From Ruminococcus flavefaciens (GTDB lineage Bacteria; Bacillota; Clostridia; Oscillospirales; Ruminococcaceae), in NCBI GenBank assembly GCA_004554385.1, contig SFMO01000023.1:13232-77231 (forward strand): a DNA stretch of 64,000 nucleotides, read 5' to 3'. The first letter of the stretch is position 1. Each line of letters starts with the position of its first letter. This document shows, one piece after another, positions 35,497 to 44,346 of this stretch. Below the pieces are notes generated by a model. It did not search any database. It saw only the letters and a list, made by a program, of their open reading frames with translations, and was not told the origin of the DNA. Made by a program: the position numbers and the translations under genes.

Positions 35497-36057
35497 CTAT
35501 CTTGCAAATCCTGCCTGCAATAACAGCTCACGCAGCTTTTTCACTGCGCGGCTGCATCTTGCCCTTACATTGTCAGACGAAAGCTCCACTATCTTTGCGA
35601 TCTCTTTTGAGCTGCGTCCGTAGAAGTACTTCTGTATTATTATCGTTGAATCAGGCTCGCCAAGCTCGCCCACCTTATCGTACAAAATCTGTCTTATCTC
35701 AGTTGTTTCAGCAGTCTCGGCAATGTTTTCATCAGAAACCAGCTCCTCCGCATCTTCCATTGAGATATTTCGCTCCTTGTGCCTTGCTACCTTTCTGTAA
35801 GTGTCCACAGCCTTGTTGCGGGCAACAGCCGCCACAAAGGCTTTAAGGTCGCCGCTGATGTTCTCCTGCTTGTCAAAATACAGAAAGCAGTGCGCAAAAA
35901 CATCTCCCACACACTCGTCTATATCCTCGGGCGCTGCATACCATTTCAGCCTTGCATATACTATGGTATAGACGTAGTTGAAGTATTTATCATAAAAAGC
36001 ACGCTGTCCCCTTTCGGGTGCAGACTTGAGCATCTGTTTCAATTCATTTTCATTCAT
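35497..36057 (-). CDS. ECF-type RNA polymerase sigma factor
   Basis: 186 residues from the ATG at 36055-36057, which has AGGAAG at 8-nt spacing. Region 2 (FYDKYFNYVYTIVYARLKWY, DIDECVGDVFAHCF) and region 4 (YFYGRSSKEIAKIVELSSDN, then RCSRAVKKLRELL) are present. The region 2-4 linker is short and acidic, and there is no region 3, as in ECF sigmas. With the downstream membrane protein it forms a sigma/anti-sigma pair that could couple a surface signal to gene expression. The RseP homologue at 26.6-27.7 kb could take part in anti-sigma cleavage, but that is speculation. Confidence 0.92.
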   Translation of the reverse strand: MNENELKQMLKSAPERGQRAFYDKYFNYVYTIVYARLKWYAAPEDIDECVGDVFAHCFLYFDKQENISGDLKAFVAAVARNKAVDTYRKVARHKERNISMEDAEELVSDENIAETAETTEIRQILYDKVGELGEPDSTIIIQKYFYGRSSKEIAKIVELSSDNVRARCSRAVKKLRELLLQAGFAR

Positions 36058-36222
36058 ATAATCCACTTCCTATCATGTACATGATGATTGGTATTTGCCC
36101 TTTCACTAATACTAATCGCGTACTCACCGCAAAACGAAACAGCCTGCTATTTATTTTTTATATTTAACAATTCGTAAGTCTCCGTGTCATCGTTTTGTAA
36201 TGATTAATTTTGCCCTGCACTA

Positions 36223-36251
36223 TTGCATTTTTCAGAATAATATGATATTAT
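36223..36251 (+). promoter_or_regulatory. Putative plsY promoter
   Basis: -35 TTGCAT (36223-36228), 17-bp spacer, -10 TATTAT (36246-36251). The region 36058-36327 between the divergent sigma factor and plsY genes is otherwise AT-rich; no gene is seen in it. Confidence 0.6.
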
Positions 36252-36327
36252 ATTAGTATTATAGATATGGTTAGTCATTTTTTTAACAAGGCTTTCTTTC
36301 ACCTTGTTTTCATAGGGGGGGATCATT

Positions 36328-36963
36328 ATGCAGATCGTTCTCTGTGCTCTCATAGGCTATCTCTTCGGCAATATCAACCCTGCTTTTATCATATCCAAGA
36401 TAAAGGGCTTTGATATTCGGCAGAGGGGCTCGGGAAACGCAGGAGCTTCAAACACTGTTATCACTATCGGAAAAAAAGCAGGGCTTTTTGTTGCGGTCTT
36501 TGATATATTCAAGGCTGTTGCCGCCTCGCTTATCGGCGCTTACCTGTTCCCGCAGATTAGATTCGCTAAGATCCTTGCAGGTTCATGCTGTATACTCGGG
36601 CATATCTTCCCTGCCATGATGAGATTTCACGGCGGCAAGGGGCTCGCTTCCCTGGGAGGCACTATTCTGGCATTCAACCCAATTGTATTTGTACTGCTTC
36701 TCGGCTTTGAGATGATACTGGGCTTCTCCATGGACTATGTATGCGTTGTTCCTGTTACAGGATCGGTCATATTCACTATGGTCTACGCCCTTATGACAGG
36801 CGATCCCGTTGGCACATCCATACTTTCAGTCGTGGCTCTGGTCATACTCTTCAAACACATCGAAAACTTCAAGAGAATACAGAACGGCACGGAAGCGCAT
36901 ATAAGCTTTCTGTGGAAAAAGGATCAGGAGATCGCAAGGATACGTAAAAATACAAACGATTAA
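36328..36963 (+). CDS. plsY: Acyl-phosphate:glycerol-3-phosphate acyltransferase PlsY
   Basis: 211 residues, a membrane enzyme of lysophosphatidate synthesis. Five or so hydrophobic helices are visible, and the three PlsY loops are present: GYLFGNINPAFI, RQRGSGNAGASNT, and HIFPAMMRFHGGKGLAS. A G-rich ribosome-binding site precedes the ATG. A terminator directly follows the stop. Confidence 0.97.
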   Translation: MQIVLCALIGYLFGNINPAFIISKIKGFDIRQRGSGNAGASNTVITIGKKAGLFVAVFDIFKAVAASLIGAYLFPQIRFAKILAGSCCILGHIFPAMMRFHGGKGLASLGGTILAFNPIVFVLLLGFEMILGFSMDYVCVVPVTGSVIFTMVYALMTGDPVGTSILSVVALVILFKHIENFKRIQNGTEAHISFLWKKDQEIARIRKNTND

Positions 36964-36987
36964 AAAAGTCCCTTCGGGGGCTTTTTT
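36962..36987 (+). terminator. Intrinsic terminator after plsY
   Basis: Stem AAAAAAGTCCC/GGGGCTTTTTT with TTCG loop, one G-T pair, starting at the plsY stop codon. Confidence 0.88.
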
Positions 36988-37046
36988 GCGGTCATTTGCG
37001 CAAGCCGCAGCGCTAAACTACTCAGCGGCAGTTAGGAGCATTTCTT

Positions 37047-38417
37047 ATGCAGAGCAAAACCTCTGATATGTGCGAGGGACCTCTGGTCAGCAAAATCATT
37101 CTTTATACTATCCCTATAATTCTTACAGGAGTCCTGCAGCTTCTCTTCAATGCCGCAGACCTTGTAGTCGTGGGAAGATGCTGCGGAGATATTTCCGTTG
37201 GCGCAGTGGGCGCAACGGGCGCTCTTATCAACCTTATGGTCAACCTTTTCATCGGTCTTTCCGTTGGCGCAGGCGTTACTGTCGCTCACGGCATAGGCTC
37301 AGGCAGAGCTGAGGACGTACACAGGACTGTACATACCGCCATTCCGGCCGCATTTATCAGCGGAGCCTTTCTCACGGTGGTGGGAGTACTCTTCTCAGAG
37401 AAATTTCTTGAAATGATGGATACTCCGTCAAACGTTCTTCCCCTTTCCGCCGCTTACATGAAGATATACTTCTGCGGAACTATCCCGAGTATGCTGTACA
37501 ACTTCGGTTCAGCCATTCTCCGTGCCGCAGGCGACACAAAAAGTCCGCTGTATTATCTCACCGCCGCAGGTGTACTCAATGTTATCCTGAACCTTTTATT
37601 CGTAATGGCATTTCATATGGACGTATCGGGTGTAGCACTCGCTACTTCTCTTTCCCAGACACTGTCAGCCGTCCTTATAGTACGCGAGCTTATGCGCCGC
37701 GACGATGCCTGCAGGCTTGAACTGAAAAAAATGAAGATATACGGAAGACAGCTGAAGCGTATAATACAGATAGGCTTCCCTGCAGGTCTTCAGTCCTCTA
37801 TATTTGCGATCTCCAACGTAATTATACAGTCCTCAATAAACGAATTCGGAAATCTCCTGGGTCATGCAGTTCTCTCAGGCAACTCCGCCGCGCAGAATAT
37901 CGAAGGCTTCGTCTATACCTCAATGAATTCCTACAGCCAGACCTCTCTCAACTTTACAGGACAGAATTTCGGTGCAGGAAAGCTTGACCGCATCAAGAAG
38001 ATAATGTGGATATGCCTTATCGCTGTTTTCTGTACAGGAATGGCACTTGGCTCAACCGCACTTTTCTTCGGAAGACCGCTTCTGTCAATATATCTCACAG
38101 ACTCGGAGGAGGCAATAAAATTCGGAATGATACGTATGACATATATCATGCTGCCATATTTCCTTTGCGGACTGATGGACGTCACAACAGGTCTGATACG
38201 AGGTCTCGGAAGATCAGTTCTGCCGATGCTCATAACTGTCATCGGTGTTGTCGGAATAAGACTCGGCTGGATATTCGGTGTATTCAGGATACCGAAGTAT
38301 CATACCCTTGAAAGTCTCTACTTCTCGTACACTATCTCATGGATAGCTACATTCCTTGTCGAGCTGGGAGTTTTCCTGTTTATCATGCGCAGACTGAAAA
38401 AAGAAAAGACCGAATGA
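37047..38417 (+). CDS. MATE-family multidrug/toxin exporter
   Basis: 456 residues with about twelve membrane helices in two similar halves. The family N terminus (PLVSKIILYTIPIILTGVLQ, then NAADLVVVGRCCG) matches DinF/NorM-like MATE proteins, and the C half repeats the pattern. These exporters use Na+ or H+ gradients; the substrate is not predictable. GGAG lies 8 nt before the ATG. No separate promoter is seen in the 59 bp after the plsY terminator, so expression may depend on read-through. Confidence 0.93.
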   Translation: MQSKTSDMCEGPLVSKIILYTIPIILTGVLQLLFNAADLVVVGRCCGDISVGAVGATGALINLMVNLFIGLSVGAGVTVAHGIGSGRAEDVHRTVHTAIPAAFISGAFLTVVGVLFSEKFLEMMDTPSNVLPLSAAYMKIYFCGTIPSMLYNFGSAILRAAGDTKSPLYYLTAAGVLNVILNLLFVMAFHMDVSGVALATSLSQTLSAVLIVRELMRRDDACRLELKKMKIYGRQLKRIIQIGFPAGLQSSIFAISNVIIQSSINEFGNLLGHAVLSGNSAAQNIEGFVYTSMNSYSQTSLNFTGQNFGAGKLDRIKKIMWICLIAVFCTGMALGSTALFFGRPLLSIYLTDSEEAIKFGMIRMTYIMLPYFLCGLMDVTTGLIRGLGRSVLPMLITVIGVVGIRLGWIFGVFRIPKYHTLESLYFSYTISWIATFLVELGVFLFIMRRLKKEKTE

Positions 38418-38429
38418 TAACTCTAACAC

Positions 38430-38460
38430 AAAGGGCGGCTTGAGCCGCCCTTTACTTTTA
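38430..38460. terminator. Intrinsic terminator between MATE and rubrerythrin genes
   Basis: 10-bp perfect stem AAAGGGCGGC/GCCGCCCTTT (38430-38439 with 38444-38453), four-base loop, T-rich tail on the plus strand. It can also cap the convergent rubrerythrin transcript. Confidence 0.88.
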
Positions 38461-39075
38461 TTGTTTCATAATTTCACATGATGTGAATGCCGCCTCTGCT
38501 TCGCGGATAAAATACCCCTGCTCGGCACTGCACACAGGACACTCCTGCGGCGGTTCACTGCCAACATGAACATGTCCGCAGTTGAGGCATATCCATCTTT
38601 GCTGTGCATCATCGCTTCTGAAGAGCTTACCCTCACGATAAAGCCCTGCGTAATAAGCAAAGCGGGTACTGTGCTCATTTTCTATCTCAGCTATAGCACG
38701 GAACTTGGATGCTGCCTGAGCAAATCCCTCCTCCTCAGCGATACGCGCAAAATCAGGATACACCACTATATGTTCCTTTTCCTCTTCTCTCTGAGAGGCG
38801 TCAAGGAGCTGTCCAATATCCTCATAAACATCAGCAGGAAAGCCTGCCTCTATTTCCACAGTCTCACCTGCGCACTCCTGCAAGAGCTTCCAGAAAACCA
38901 TAGCGTGGCGCTCCTCCTGCTCAGCGGTGAACCTGAACATGCGCTCAATACCGATAAGCTTCTGCTGCTGAGCTAAAAGCGCTGCCTGATAATATCGCTG
39001 CCGTGACTGGCACTCACCTGCAAAGGCCCGCATGAGATTCATGCGGGTCCTGCTGTTTTTCAGATCTGTCTGCAT
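38458..39075 (-). CDS. rbr: Rubrerythrin
   Basis: 205 residues from the ATG at 39073-39075, with AGGAAG at 7-nt spacing; the longer frame to 39138 is rejected. It is a diiron peroxidase that removes peroxide in anaerobes. The ferritin-like part holds the iron ligands in AGECQSRQRY, EQEERHAM and EIENEHSTRF. The C-terminal rubredoxin-like domain has CLNCGHVHVG and CPVC. It follows the small zinc-ribbon gene after about 60 nt and probably shares its promoter. Confidence 0.95.
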   Translation of the reverse strand: MQTDLKNSRTRMNLMRAFAGECQSRQRYYQAALLAQQQKLIGIERMFRFTAEQEERHAMVFWKLLQECAGETVEIEAGFPADVYEDIGQLLDASQREEEKEHIVVYPDFARIAEEEGFAQAASKFRAIAEIENEHSTRFAYYAGLYREGKLFRSDDAQQRWICLNCGHVHVGSEPPQECPVCSAEQGYFIREAEAAFTSCEIMKQ

Positions 39076-39134
39076 GATAACACTTCCTTTCGGAATTATT
39101 ATCTGCATATTTTTCATGTTTATACCGAAAATGA

Positions 39135-39356
39135 TCAATCATCAAGTATAGTATAACGATACTTCATGATATTCTCCGGATTCTTCAGTCTGATATTCTG
39201 GATATGTCCGCACTGAGGGCAGGCATCGCAAATGACCTGACTTCTTTTCGGCTTAAGCTTCATCTCTTCTCCCTCGGGATAAAACTGCACTGCATAAGGC
39301 GTCACAAGGGTTCCCTTTACGACCTTCGTCGCACAAAACTCACAAACATTATCCAT
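39135..39356 (-). CDS. Small zinc-ribbon protein upstream of rubrerythrin
   Basis: 73 residues from the ATG at 39354-39356, after a GGGGGG ribosome-binding site. Two CxxC pairs (CEFC near the N terminus and CPQC near residue 48) plus an additional CDAC suggest a zinc or iron-binding ribbon. The sequence between them is basic (KLKPKRSQVICDA). It is not a rubredoxin, as the spacing differs. Its function is unknown; a link to oxidative stress is inferred only from its neighbour. Confidence 0.72.
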   Translation of the reverse strand: MDNVCEFCATKVVKGTLVTPYAVQFYPEGEEMKLKPKRSQVICDACPQCGHIQNIRLKNPENIMKYRYTILDD

Positions 39357-39393
39357 AAAATCGCCCCCCTTGTAAAAAAATAGCATTTTTTAT

Positions 39394-39422
39394 ATTATAA
39401 CACTTTTTTCCTGATATGTCAA
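39394..39422 (-). promoter_or_regulatory. Consensus promoter of the zinc-ribbon/rubrerythrin operon
   Basis: Minus strand: -35 TTGACA (39417-39422), 17-bp spacer, -10 TATAAT (39394-39399). The -35 box lies only two bases from the hydA terminator stem. Confidence 0.85.
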
Positions 39423-39424
39423 CA

Positions 39425-39454
39425 AAAAGAGCGGACTAAATTGTCCGCTCTTTT
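39425..39454 (-). terminator. Intrinsic terminator of the hydrogenase operon
   Basis: 12-bp stem AAAAGAGCGGAC/GTCCGCTCTTTT (39425-39436 with 39443-39454) with a six-base loop and T run on the minus strand, 19 nt after hydA. Confidence 0.92.
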
Positions 39455-39472
39455 AATGAATTCAGCTATTGA

Positions 39473-41221
39473 TTATATTTCGTTAACCTTTCTCTTCACA
39501 TAAGATGTGTGGAGAACCTCATGAGCCTTGTGGCTGCCCGGCTTCTCGAAGAATTCCTCATAAACCTTCTTGATAGCTGGGTTCTCGTGAGACTGTCTGA
39601 GAGGCATTGACTTATCGAGGTTATAGAGAACCTTAGCTCTCTCTTCTCTGATGTCAACGAAGTTTCTTACGCCCATTGGAACCTGTGGCTGACCGCCGCC
39701 GTTTACACAGCCGCCGGGACAAGCCATGATCTCGATGAACTGAGCATCGCACTTGCCTGCTCTGATATCGTCAAGAACCTTTCTTGCGTTAGCAAGACCG
39801 CTTGTAACGATAACCTTTACATCGTTGCCTGCAACATTGTATGTAGCTTCCTTGATGTCCTTTGTACCACGAACCTCAGGGAGGTCAGTTACATTGTCGC
39901 CTGTGAGTGTATATACAGCAGTTCTGAGAGCTGCTTCCATAACTCCGCCTGTAGCGCCGAAGATAACGCCTGCACCAGTAGAGATACCGAGCGGATCATC
40001 GAACTTCTCCTCAGGAAGTGAGTTGAAGAGGATACCTGCACGCTCGATCATTCTGCCGAGTTCACGTGTTGTAAGAGCATAATCAACATCAGGTACGCCT
40101 GCAGCACTCTGATCAGGTCTGCCGATCTCGAACTTCTTAGCTGTACATGGCATGATAGAAACCATAACGATGTTCTTTGGATCGATACCCATCTTCTGAG
40201 CGTAGTATGTCTTAGCAGTTGCACCGAACATCTGCTGAGGTGACTTACATGTTGAAAGGTGATCGAGAAGATCAGGATAGTAGTGCTCACAGAACTTGAC
40301 CCAACCTGGTGAGCAGGATGTGATAAGAGGAAGTGTTCCGCCGTTCTTGAAACGATCGAGGAACTCGTTAGCCTCTTCCATGATTGTAAGGTCAGCAGCA
40401 AAGTCTGTATCGAATACCTTGTCAAAGCCGAGTCTTCTGAGAGCTGCTGCCATCTTGCCCTCAACATTTGTGCCGATAGGATTGCCGAAGCACTCGCCGA
40501 GACCTGCACGAACAGCAGGAGCTGTCTGAACGAGAACAGTCTTCTCAGGATCAGCGATAGCTGCCATAACTTCCTTAGTGTAGTTCTTCTCAGAGAGAGC
40601 GCCTACAGGACATACTGCGATACACTGTCCGCAGGATACGCAGCTTGTCTCGCCGAGTCCCATATCGAATGCAGAACCGATATATGTCTTGAAACCACGC
40701 TCGTTAGCACCGATAACGCCGATGCCCTGTGTCTTTGCACATACTGCTACGCAGCGGCGGCAAAGGATACACTTGTTATTGTCACGGTACATATGAGGAG
40801 CAGAATTGTCAACCTCGTACTCGTTCTTTACACCGTCATAAACTGTAGCGTCTTCAACGCCGTAGTCCTTAGCAAGCTTCTGGAGCTCGCAGTTTCCGCT
40901 TCTTACACATGAGAGGCACTTTCTGTCATGAGTTGAAAGAATGAGCTCGAGAGTTCTCTTTCTTGACTCGATGACCTTTGGTGAGCTTGTGAGGATCTCC
41001 ATATTGTTTGAACATGGATATACGCAGCCTGCTACAAGGCGGAATCCTCTGCCCTCGTTTACCTCTGTAACGCAGATACGGCAGGCACCGATCTCGTTGA
41101 TCTCCTTCATATAGCAAAGTGTAGGAATTTCAAAGCCAGCCATGTGAGCAGCTTCAAGAACAGTAGTGCCCTTGGGGACTTCTAATTCAACACCGTTGAT
41201 TTTTACTGTAATATTTTCCAT
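39473..41221 (-). CDS. hydA: Electron-bifurcating [FeFe]-hydrogenase, catalytic subunit
   Basis: 582 residues. Domains in order: 2Fe-2S ferredoxin (CYMKEINEIGACRIC), a His-Cys3 cluster (HDRKCLSC and SGNC), two 4Fe-4S clusters (CILCRRCVAVC and CVSCGQCIAVC), the H-cluster domain with its four cysteines in TSCSPGW, PCTAKK and ACPGGCVNGG, and the small C-terminal region. This is the modular A-type subunit that pairs with NuoF/NuoE-like subunits. It should make H2 using NADH and reduced ferredoxin together. The maturases HydEFG are not in the window. It ends the hydC-hydB-hydA operon. Confidence 0.97.
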   Translation of the reverse strand: MENITVKINGVELEVPKGTTVLEAAHMAGFEIPTLCYMKEINEIGACRICVTEVNEGRGFRLVAGCVYPCSNNMEILTSSPKVIESRKRTLELILSTHDRKCLSCVRSGNCELQKLAKDYGVEDATVYDGVKNEYEVDNSAPHMYRDNNKCILCRRCVAVCAKTQGIGVIGANERGFKTYIGSAFDMGLGETSCVSCGQCIAVCPVGALSEKNYTKEVMAAIADPEKTVLVQTAPAVRAGLGECFGNPIGTNVEGKMAAALRRLGFDKVFDTDFAADLTIMEEANEFLDRFKNGGTLPLITSCSPGWVKFCEHYYPDLLDHLSTCKSPQQMFGATAKTYYAQKMGIDPKNIVMVSIMPCTAKKFEIGRPDQSAAGVPDVDYALTTRELGRMIERAGILFNSLPEEKFDDPLGISTGAGVIFGATGGVMEAALRTAVYTLTGDNVTDLPEVRGTKDIKEATYNVAGNDVKVIVTSGLANARKVLDDIRAGKCDAQFIEIMACPGGCVNGGGQPQVPMGVRNFVDIREERAKVLYNLDKSMPLRQSHENPAIKKVYEEFFEKPGSHKAHEVLHTSYVKRKVNEI

Positions 41222-41235
41222 TACTATTCCTCCGC

Positions 41236-43134
41236 TTACTTCTTGATGATTGCCTTGAACTTACATGTAGCGATACAAGCTCCGCACTTCACGCACTTAT
41301 TCTTGTCGATCTCCATTGCGGCAAGCTTCTTGCCGGGAGCGATGTAATCTGTTCTTGTGATAGCGGAAGCAGGACACTGCTTAGCACACATACCGCAACC
41401 GATACACTTATCCTTTTCGATCTCGAAGCTGAGGAGGTCCTTACATACGCCTGCAGGACACTTCTTGTCAACAACGTGAGCGATGTACTCATCACGGAAG
41501 CATCTGAGTGTTGAGAGAACAGGGTTAGGAGCAGTCTGACCGAGACCGCAGAGAGAGTTAGCCTTGATGTGGTAAGCCAGCTCTTCAAGCTTGTCGAGGT
41601 CCTCAAGAGTTCCCTTGCCCTTTGTGATCTTGTCAAGGATCTCCCACATTCTCTTAGTACCGATACGGCATGGTGTACACTTACCGCATGACTCATCAAC
41701 AGTAAATTCGAGGAAGAACTTAGCGATATCAACCATACAGTTATCTTCGTCCATAACGATAAGTCCGCCTGAACCCATCATTGAACCGATACCGATAAGG
41801 TTATCGTAGTCGATCGGGATATCGAAGTTGGAAGGATCGATACATCCGCCTGAAGGGCCACCTGTCTGAGCAGCCTTGAACTTCTTGCCGTTCGGGATAC
41901 CGCCGCCGATCTCTTCGATAACTTCACGGAGAGTTGTACCCATAGGAACCTCTACGAGACCGGTGTTCTTGATCTTACCGCCGAGAGCGAATACCTTGGT
42001 ACCCTTTGACTTCTCAGTACCCATTGATGCGAACCAGTCTGCACCATTGAGGATGATCTGTGGGATATTAGCATATGTCTCAACATTGTTGAGGATAGTT
42101 GGTTTCTGGAAAAGACCTTTTTCTGCAGGGAAAGGAGGTCTTGGACGGGGCTCACCGCGGTTGCCCTCGATAGATGTCATAAGAGCTGTCTCCTCACCAC
42201 AGACGAAAGCGCCTGCACCGAGACGGAGATCTATATCGAAGCAGAAATCTGTTCCGAAGATGTTCTTACCGAGCATACCTGCCTCACGAGCCTGCTTGAT
42301 AGCGATGTTAAGACGCTCAACAGCGATAGGATACTCAGCGCGGACATAAATATAACCCTGTGTTGCACCGATAGCGTAACCAGCGATAGACATAGCCTCA
42401 AGTACAACATGGGGGTCACCCTCGAGTACTGAACGATCCATGAATGCGCCCGGGTCACCCTCGTCAGCGTTACAGCAAACGTACTTCTGGTCAGCGTTTG
42501 GAACGATGTTTCTTGCGAGCTTCCACTTCATACCTGTCGGGAATCCGCCGCCTCCACGTCCACGGAGACCTGAATCGAGGATTGTCTGGATAACGTCCTC
42601 AGGAGTCATAGTTGTGAGGACCTTACCGAGAGCCTCATAACCGTCGCGTCCTATGTACTCATTTATATCTTCAGGATTGATAACACCGCAGTTTCTGAGA
42701 GCTACACGGTGCTGTTTTTTATAGAATGAAGTATCGTCGAGAGACTTGATCTCGTCGCCTGCAACAGTTTCCTCATAGAGGAACTCCTTAACAGGGTTGC
42801 CGCCGATGAGGTGCTCATCAACGATACGTGGGATCTCATCTACCTTTACACGTGAGTAGAATGAGCCCTCTGGGTAAACGATCATGATAGGACCGCGCTC
42901 GCAGAGTCCGAAGCATCCTGTCTTAACGATCTGAACCTTATCTTTAAGTCCCTTTTCTGCGAATTCCTTCTCAAGCTCCTCAATGATCTTTGGTGAGCCT
43001 GAAGAAGTACATCCTGTACCTCCGCAGACAAGGACATGTCTTTCATATTTTGAAGAAGCATTGCCATGTGTTCTGAGAGCAACTTCGCCCTTCATGCTGT
43101 CTCTGACAACCTTGAGTTCTTCAAGAGTTTTCAT
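41236..43134 (-). CDS. hydB: NuoF-like flavin/NADH subunit of the bifurcating hydrogenase
   Basis: 632 residues. Order: a thioredoxin-like 2Fe-2S domain (CGGTGCTSSG then CFGLCERGP), the NuoF core with NADH and FMN sites (GLRGRGGGGFPTG, CNADEGDPGAFMDR), the 4Fe-4S site (ESCGKCTPCRIG), and two C-terminal ferredoxin clusters (CIGCGMCAKQCP and CVKCGACIATC). The NADH/FMN site is the presumed point of bifurcation. It lies 14 nt before hydA. Confidence 0.97.
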   Translation of the reverse strand: MKTLEELKVVRDSMKGEVALRTHGNASSKYERHVLVCGGTGCTSSGSPKIIEELEKEFAEKGLKDKVQIVKTGCFGLCERGPIMIVYPEGSFYSRVKVDEIPRIVDEHLIGGNPVKEFLYEETVAGDEIKSLDDTSFYKKQHRVALRNCGVINPEDINEYIGRDGYEALGKVLTTMTPEDVIQTILDSGLRGRGGGGFPTGMKWKLARNIVPNADQKYVCCNADEGDPGAFMDRSVLEGDPHVVLEAMSIAGYAIGATQGYIYVRAEYPIAVERLNIAIKQAREAGMLGKNIFGTDFCFDIDLRLGAGAFVCGEETALMTSIEGNRGEPRPRPPFPAEKGLFQKPTILNNVETYANIPQIILNGADWFASMGTEKSKGTKVFALGGKIKNTGLVEVPMGTTLREVIEEIGGGIPNGKKFKAAQTGGPSGGCIDPSNFDIPIDYDNLIGIGSMMGSGGLIVMDEDNCMVDIAKFFLEFTVDESCGKCTPCRIGTKRMWEILDKITKGKGTLEDLDKLEELAYHIKANSLCGLGQTAPNPVLSTLRCFRDEYIAHVVDKKCPAGVCKDLLSFEIEKDKCIGCGMCAKQCPASAITRTDYIAPGKKLAAMEIDKNKCVKCGACIATCKFKAIIKK

Positions 43135-43165
43135 AAGTTAACCTCCTAAATGGTAATGTTTGGAA

Positions 43166-43660
43166 TCAAGCGTATTTTTCAATGATCTTGTCAACGTCGT
43201 CAACAGTAAGACGTCCGTAAACGTCCTCATTTACTGTGAGAACCGGTGCAAGGCCGCAAGCACCGATGCAGCGGCAAGCGTCGAGTGAGAATTTACCGTC
43301 AGGTGTGCACTCTCCTCCGCCTATTCCAAGCTTTTCCTGAAGCTTATTGTAGATATCTCCGGAACCCTTAACATAGCAGGCTGTACCAAGACAGACTGAA
43401 ATTGTGTACTCTCCCTTTGGATAGAGTGAGAACTGAGCGTAGAAAGTTACAACGCCGTAGATCTTCTCAAGCGGGACACCTGTTTTGTCGGAAATAATTG
43501 CCTGAACCTCGATTGGAAGGTAGCCGTAAATTTCCTGAGCCTTCTGAAGGATAGGCATAAGTGCGCCCTTATCGTCCTTCTTTTCCTCGATGACCTTGAG
43601 AAGCTCAGCCTCCTGCTCGGGAGTACCCTTGAAGGGAACAGTTGATTTAGCTGAATTCAT
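43166..43660 (-). CDS. hydC: NuoE-like 2Fe-2S subunit of the bifurcating hydrogenase
   Basis: 164 residues, thioredoxin-like ferredoxin. The four cysteines are visible: SVCLGTACYVKG and CRCIGACGLAP. It transfers electrons within the HydABC complex. It is first gene of the operon; AAGGAGG precedes its ATG. Confidence 0.97.
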   Translation of the reverse strand: MNSAKSTVPFKGTPEQEAELLKVIEEKKDDKGALMPILQKAQEIYGYLPIEVQAIISDKTGVPLEKIYGVVTFYAQFSLYPKGEYTISVCLGTACYVKGSGDIYNKLQEKLGIGGGECTPDGKFSLDACRCIGACGLAPVLTVNEDVYGRLTVDDVDKIIEKYA

Positions 43661-43754
43661 TTAATGGACCTCCTTGTTTTAGCTGTGAAAAATGTAACAA
43701 TGTCGAACATAAAAATATTATGAGACAAAATATCATATCTCACATATCTTATGT

Positions 43755-43783
43755 ATTATAACATAATTCCAAAAAAAATGCTA
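43755..43783 (-). promoter_or_regulatory. Putative promoter of the hydrogenase operon (extended -10)
   Basis: Minus strand: -10 TATAAT (43755-43760) with an upstream TG (TGTTATAAT), 17-bp spacer of mostly T, weak -35 TAGCAT (43778-43783). The leader to hydC is about 90 nt. Confidence 0.55.
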
Positions 43784-44125
43784 TCTCCATTTTAGCCTAA
43801 TTAACTCTTAAATTGCTGTACATTTTGCACAATTATCGCTAAGTTTATTAGTTTAGTATGGCATAACATTTACATCTGTCAAGTCTCTTAGCTTACCGAT
43901 AGGTTTAGTTGTAGAGACACGTTAACTGTACAAATGTCAGTGTTTATCGTTTTGTTAATTAGACAATTAAAATAACTTTTCTTTCTTGCCAAAGCAATAT
44001 TTATTTTTCGAAATATTTCTGCACAGTAAGCCCGAATTTCTGTTCCATGAAATACAGCATCTTCAAAACCTTATATCAAAGTACTTATTTACATAAAATT
44101 CACAAATAATAAACTTCCCATTTTA
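43784..44125. other. AT-rich intergenic region between divergent operons
   Basis: About 340 bp with no supported gene. It holds the upstream sides of the hydrogenase and DUF4250 promoters. A short palindromic stretch, TTGTTAATTAGACAATTAA near 43953-43971, is reminiscent of a redox-repressor site but does not have the Rex spacing. Confidence 0.6.
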
Positions 44126-44154
44126 TTGACAAATCAGATTTAGTATTGTATAGT
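44126..44154 (+). promoter_or_regulatory. SigA-type promoter of the DUF4250/dockerin unit
   Basis: -35 TTGACA (44126-44131), 17-bp spacer, -10 TATAGT (44149-44154). Confidence 0.8.
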
Positions 44155-44160
44155 AAAAAT

Positions 44161-44346
44161 ATAATATATACATAACATGATGCCTTCGGGCTTCAGCTGC
44201 GCCTTTTTCCGCCTGAAAGAACAGAAATAAAGAGACATGCTTCACGCGCTATGATCAGGCAGGAAAACACAGGAGCAGTACGGCAGAATGTCCTGCACTG
44301 CGTTCTGTCGACGCTGACATCGCCGCTTAACGGCAAGGAGGAACTT
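44161..44346 (+). promoter_or_regulatory. Long 5' leader of the DUF4250/dockerin unit
   Basis: The predicted transcript start near 44161 leaves about 186 nt before the ATG at 44347. The leader has potential stems, for example CAGAA (44284-44288) with TTCTG (44303-44307), and GCAGT with ACTGC around them. It does not match riboswitch consensuses I know (c-di-GMP, TPP, SAM, T-box). There is no run of T before the gene. It may be regulatory or simply a long leader. Confidence 0.4.

Noticed and set aside
43953..43971. Possible Rex operator upstream of the hydrogenase operon (TTGT...ACAA palindrome)
   Set aside because: The half-sites are 7 bp apart instead of the 10 expected for TTGTTAA-N4-TTAACAA, and the site is about 190 bp upstream of the hydC promoter.
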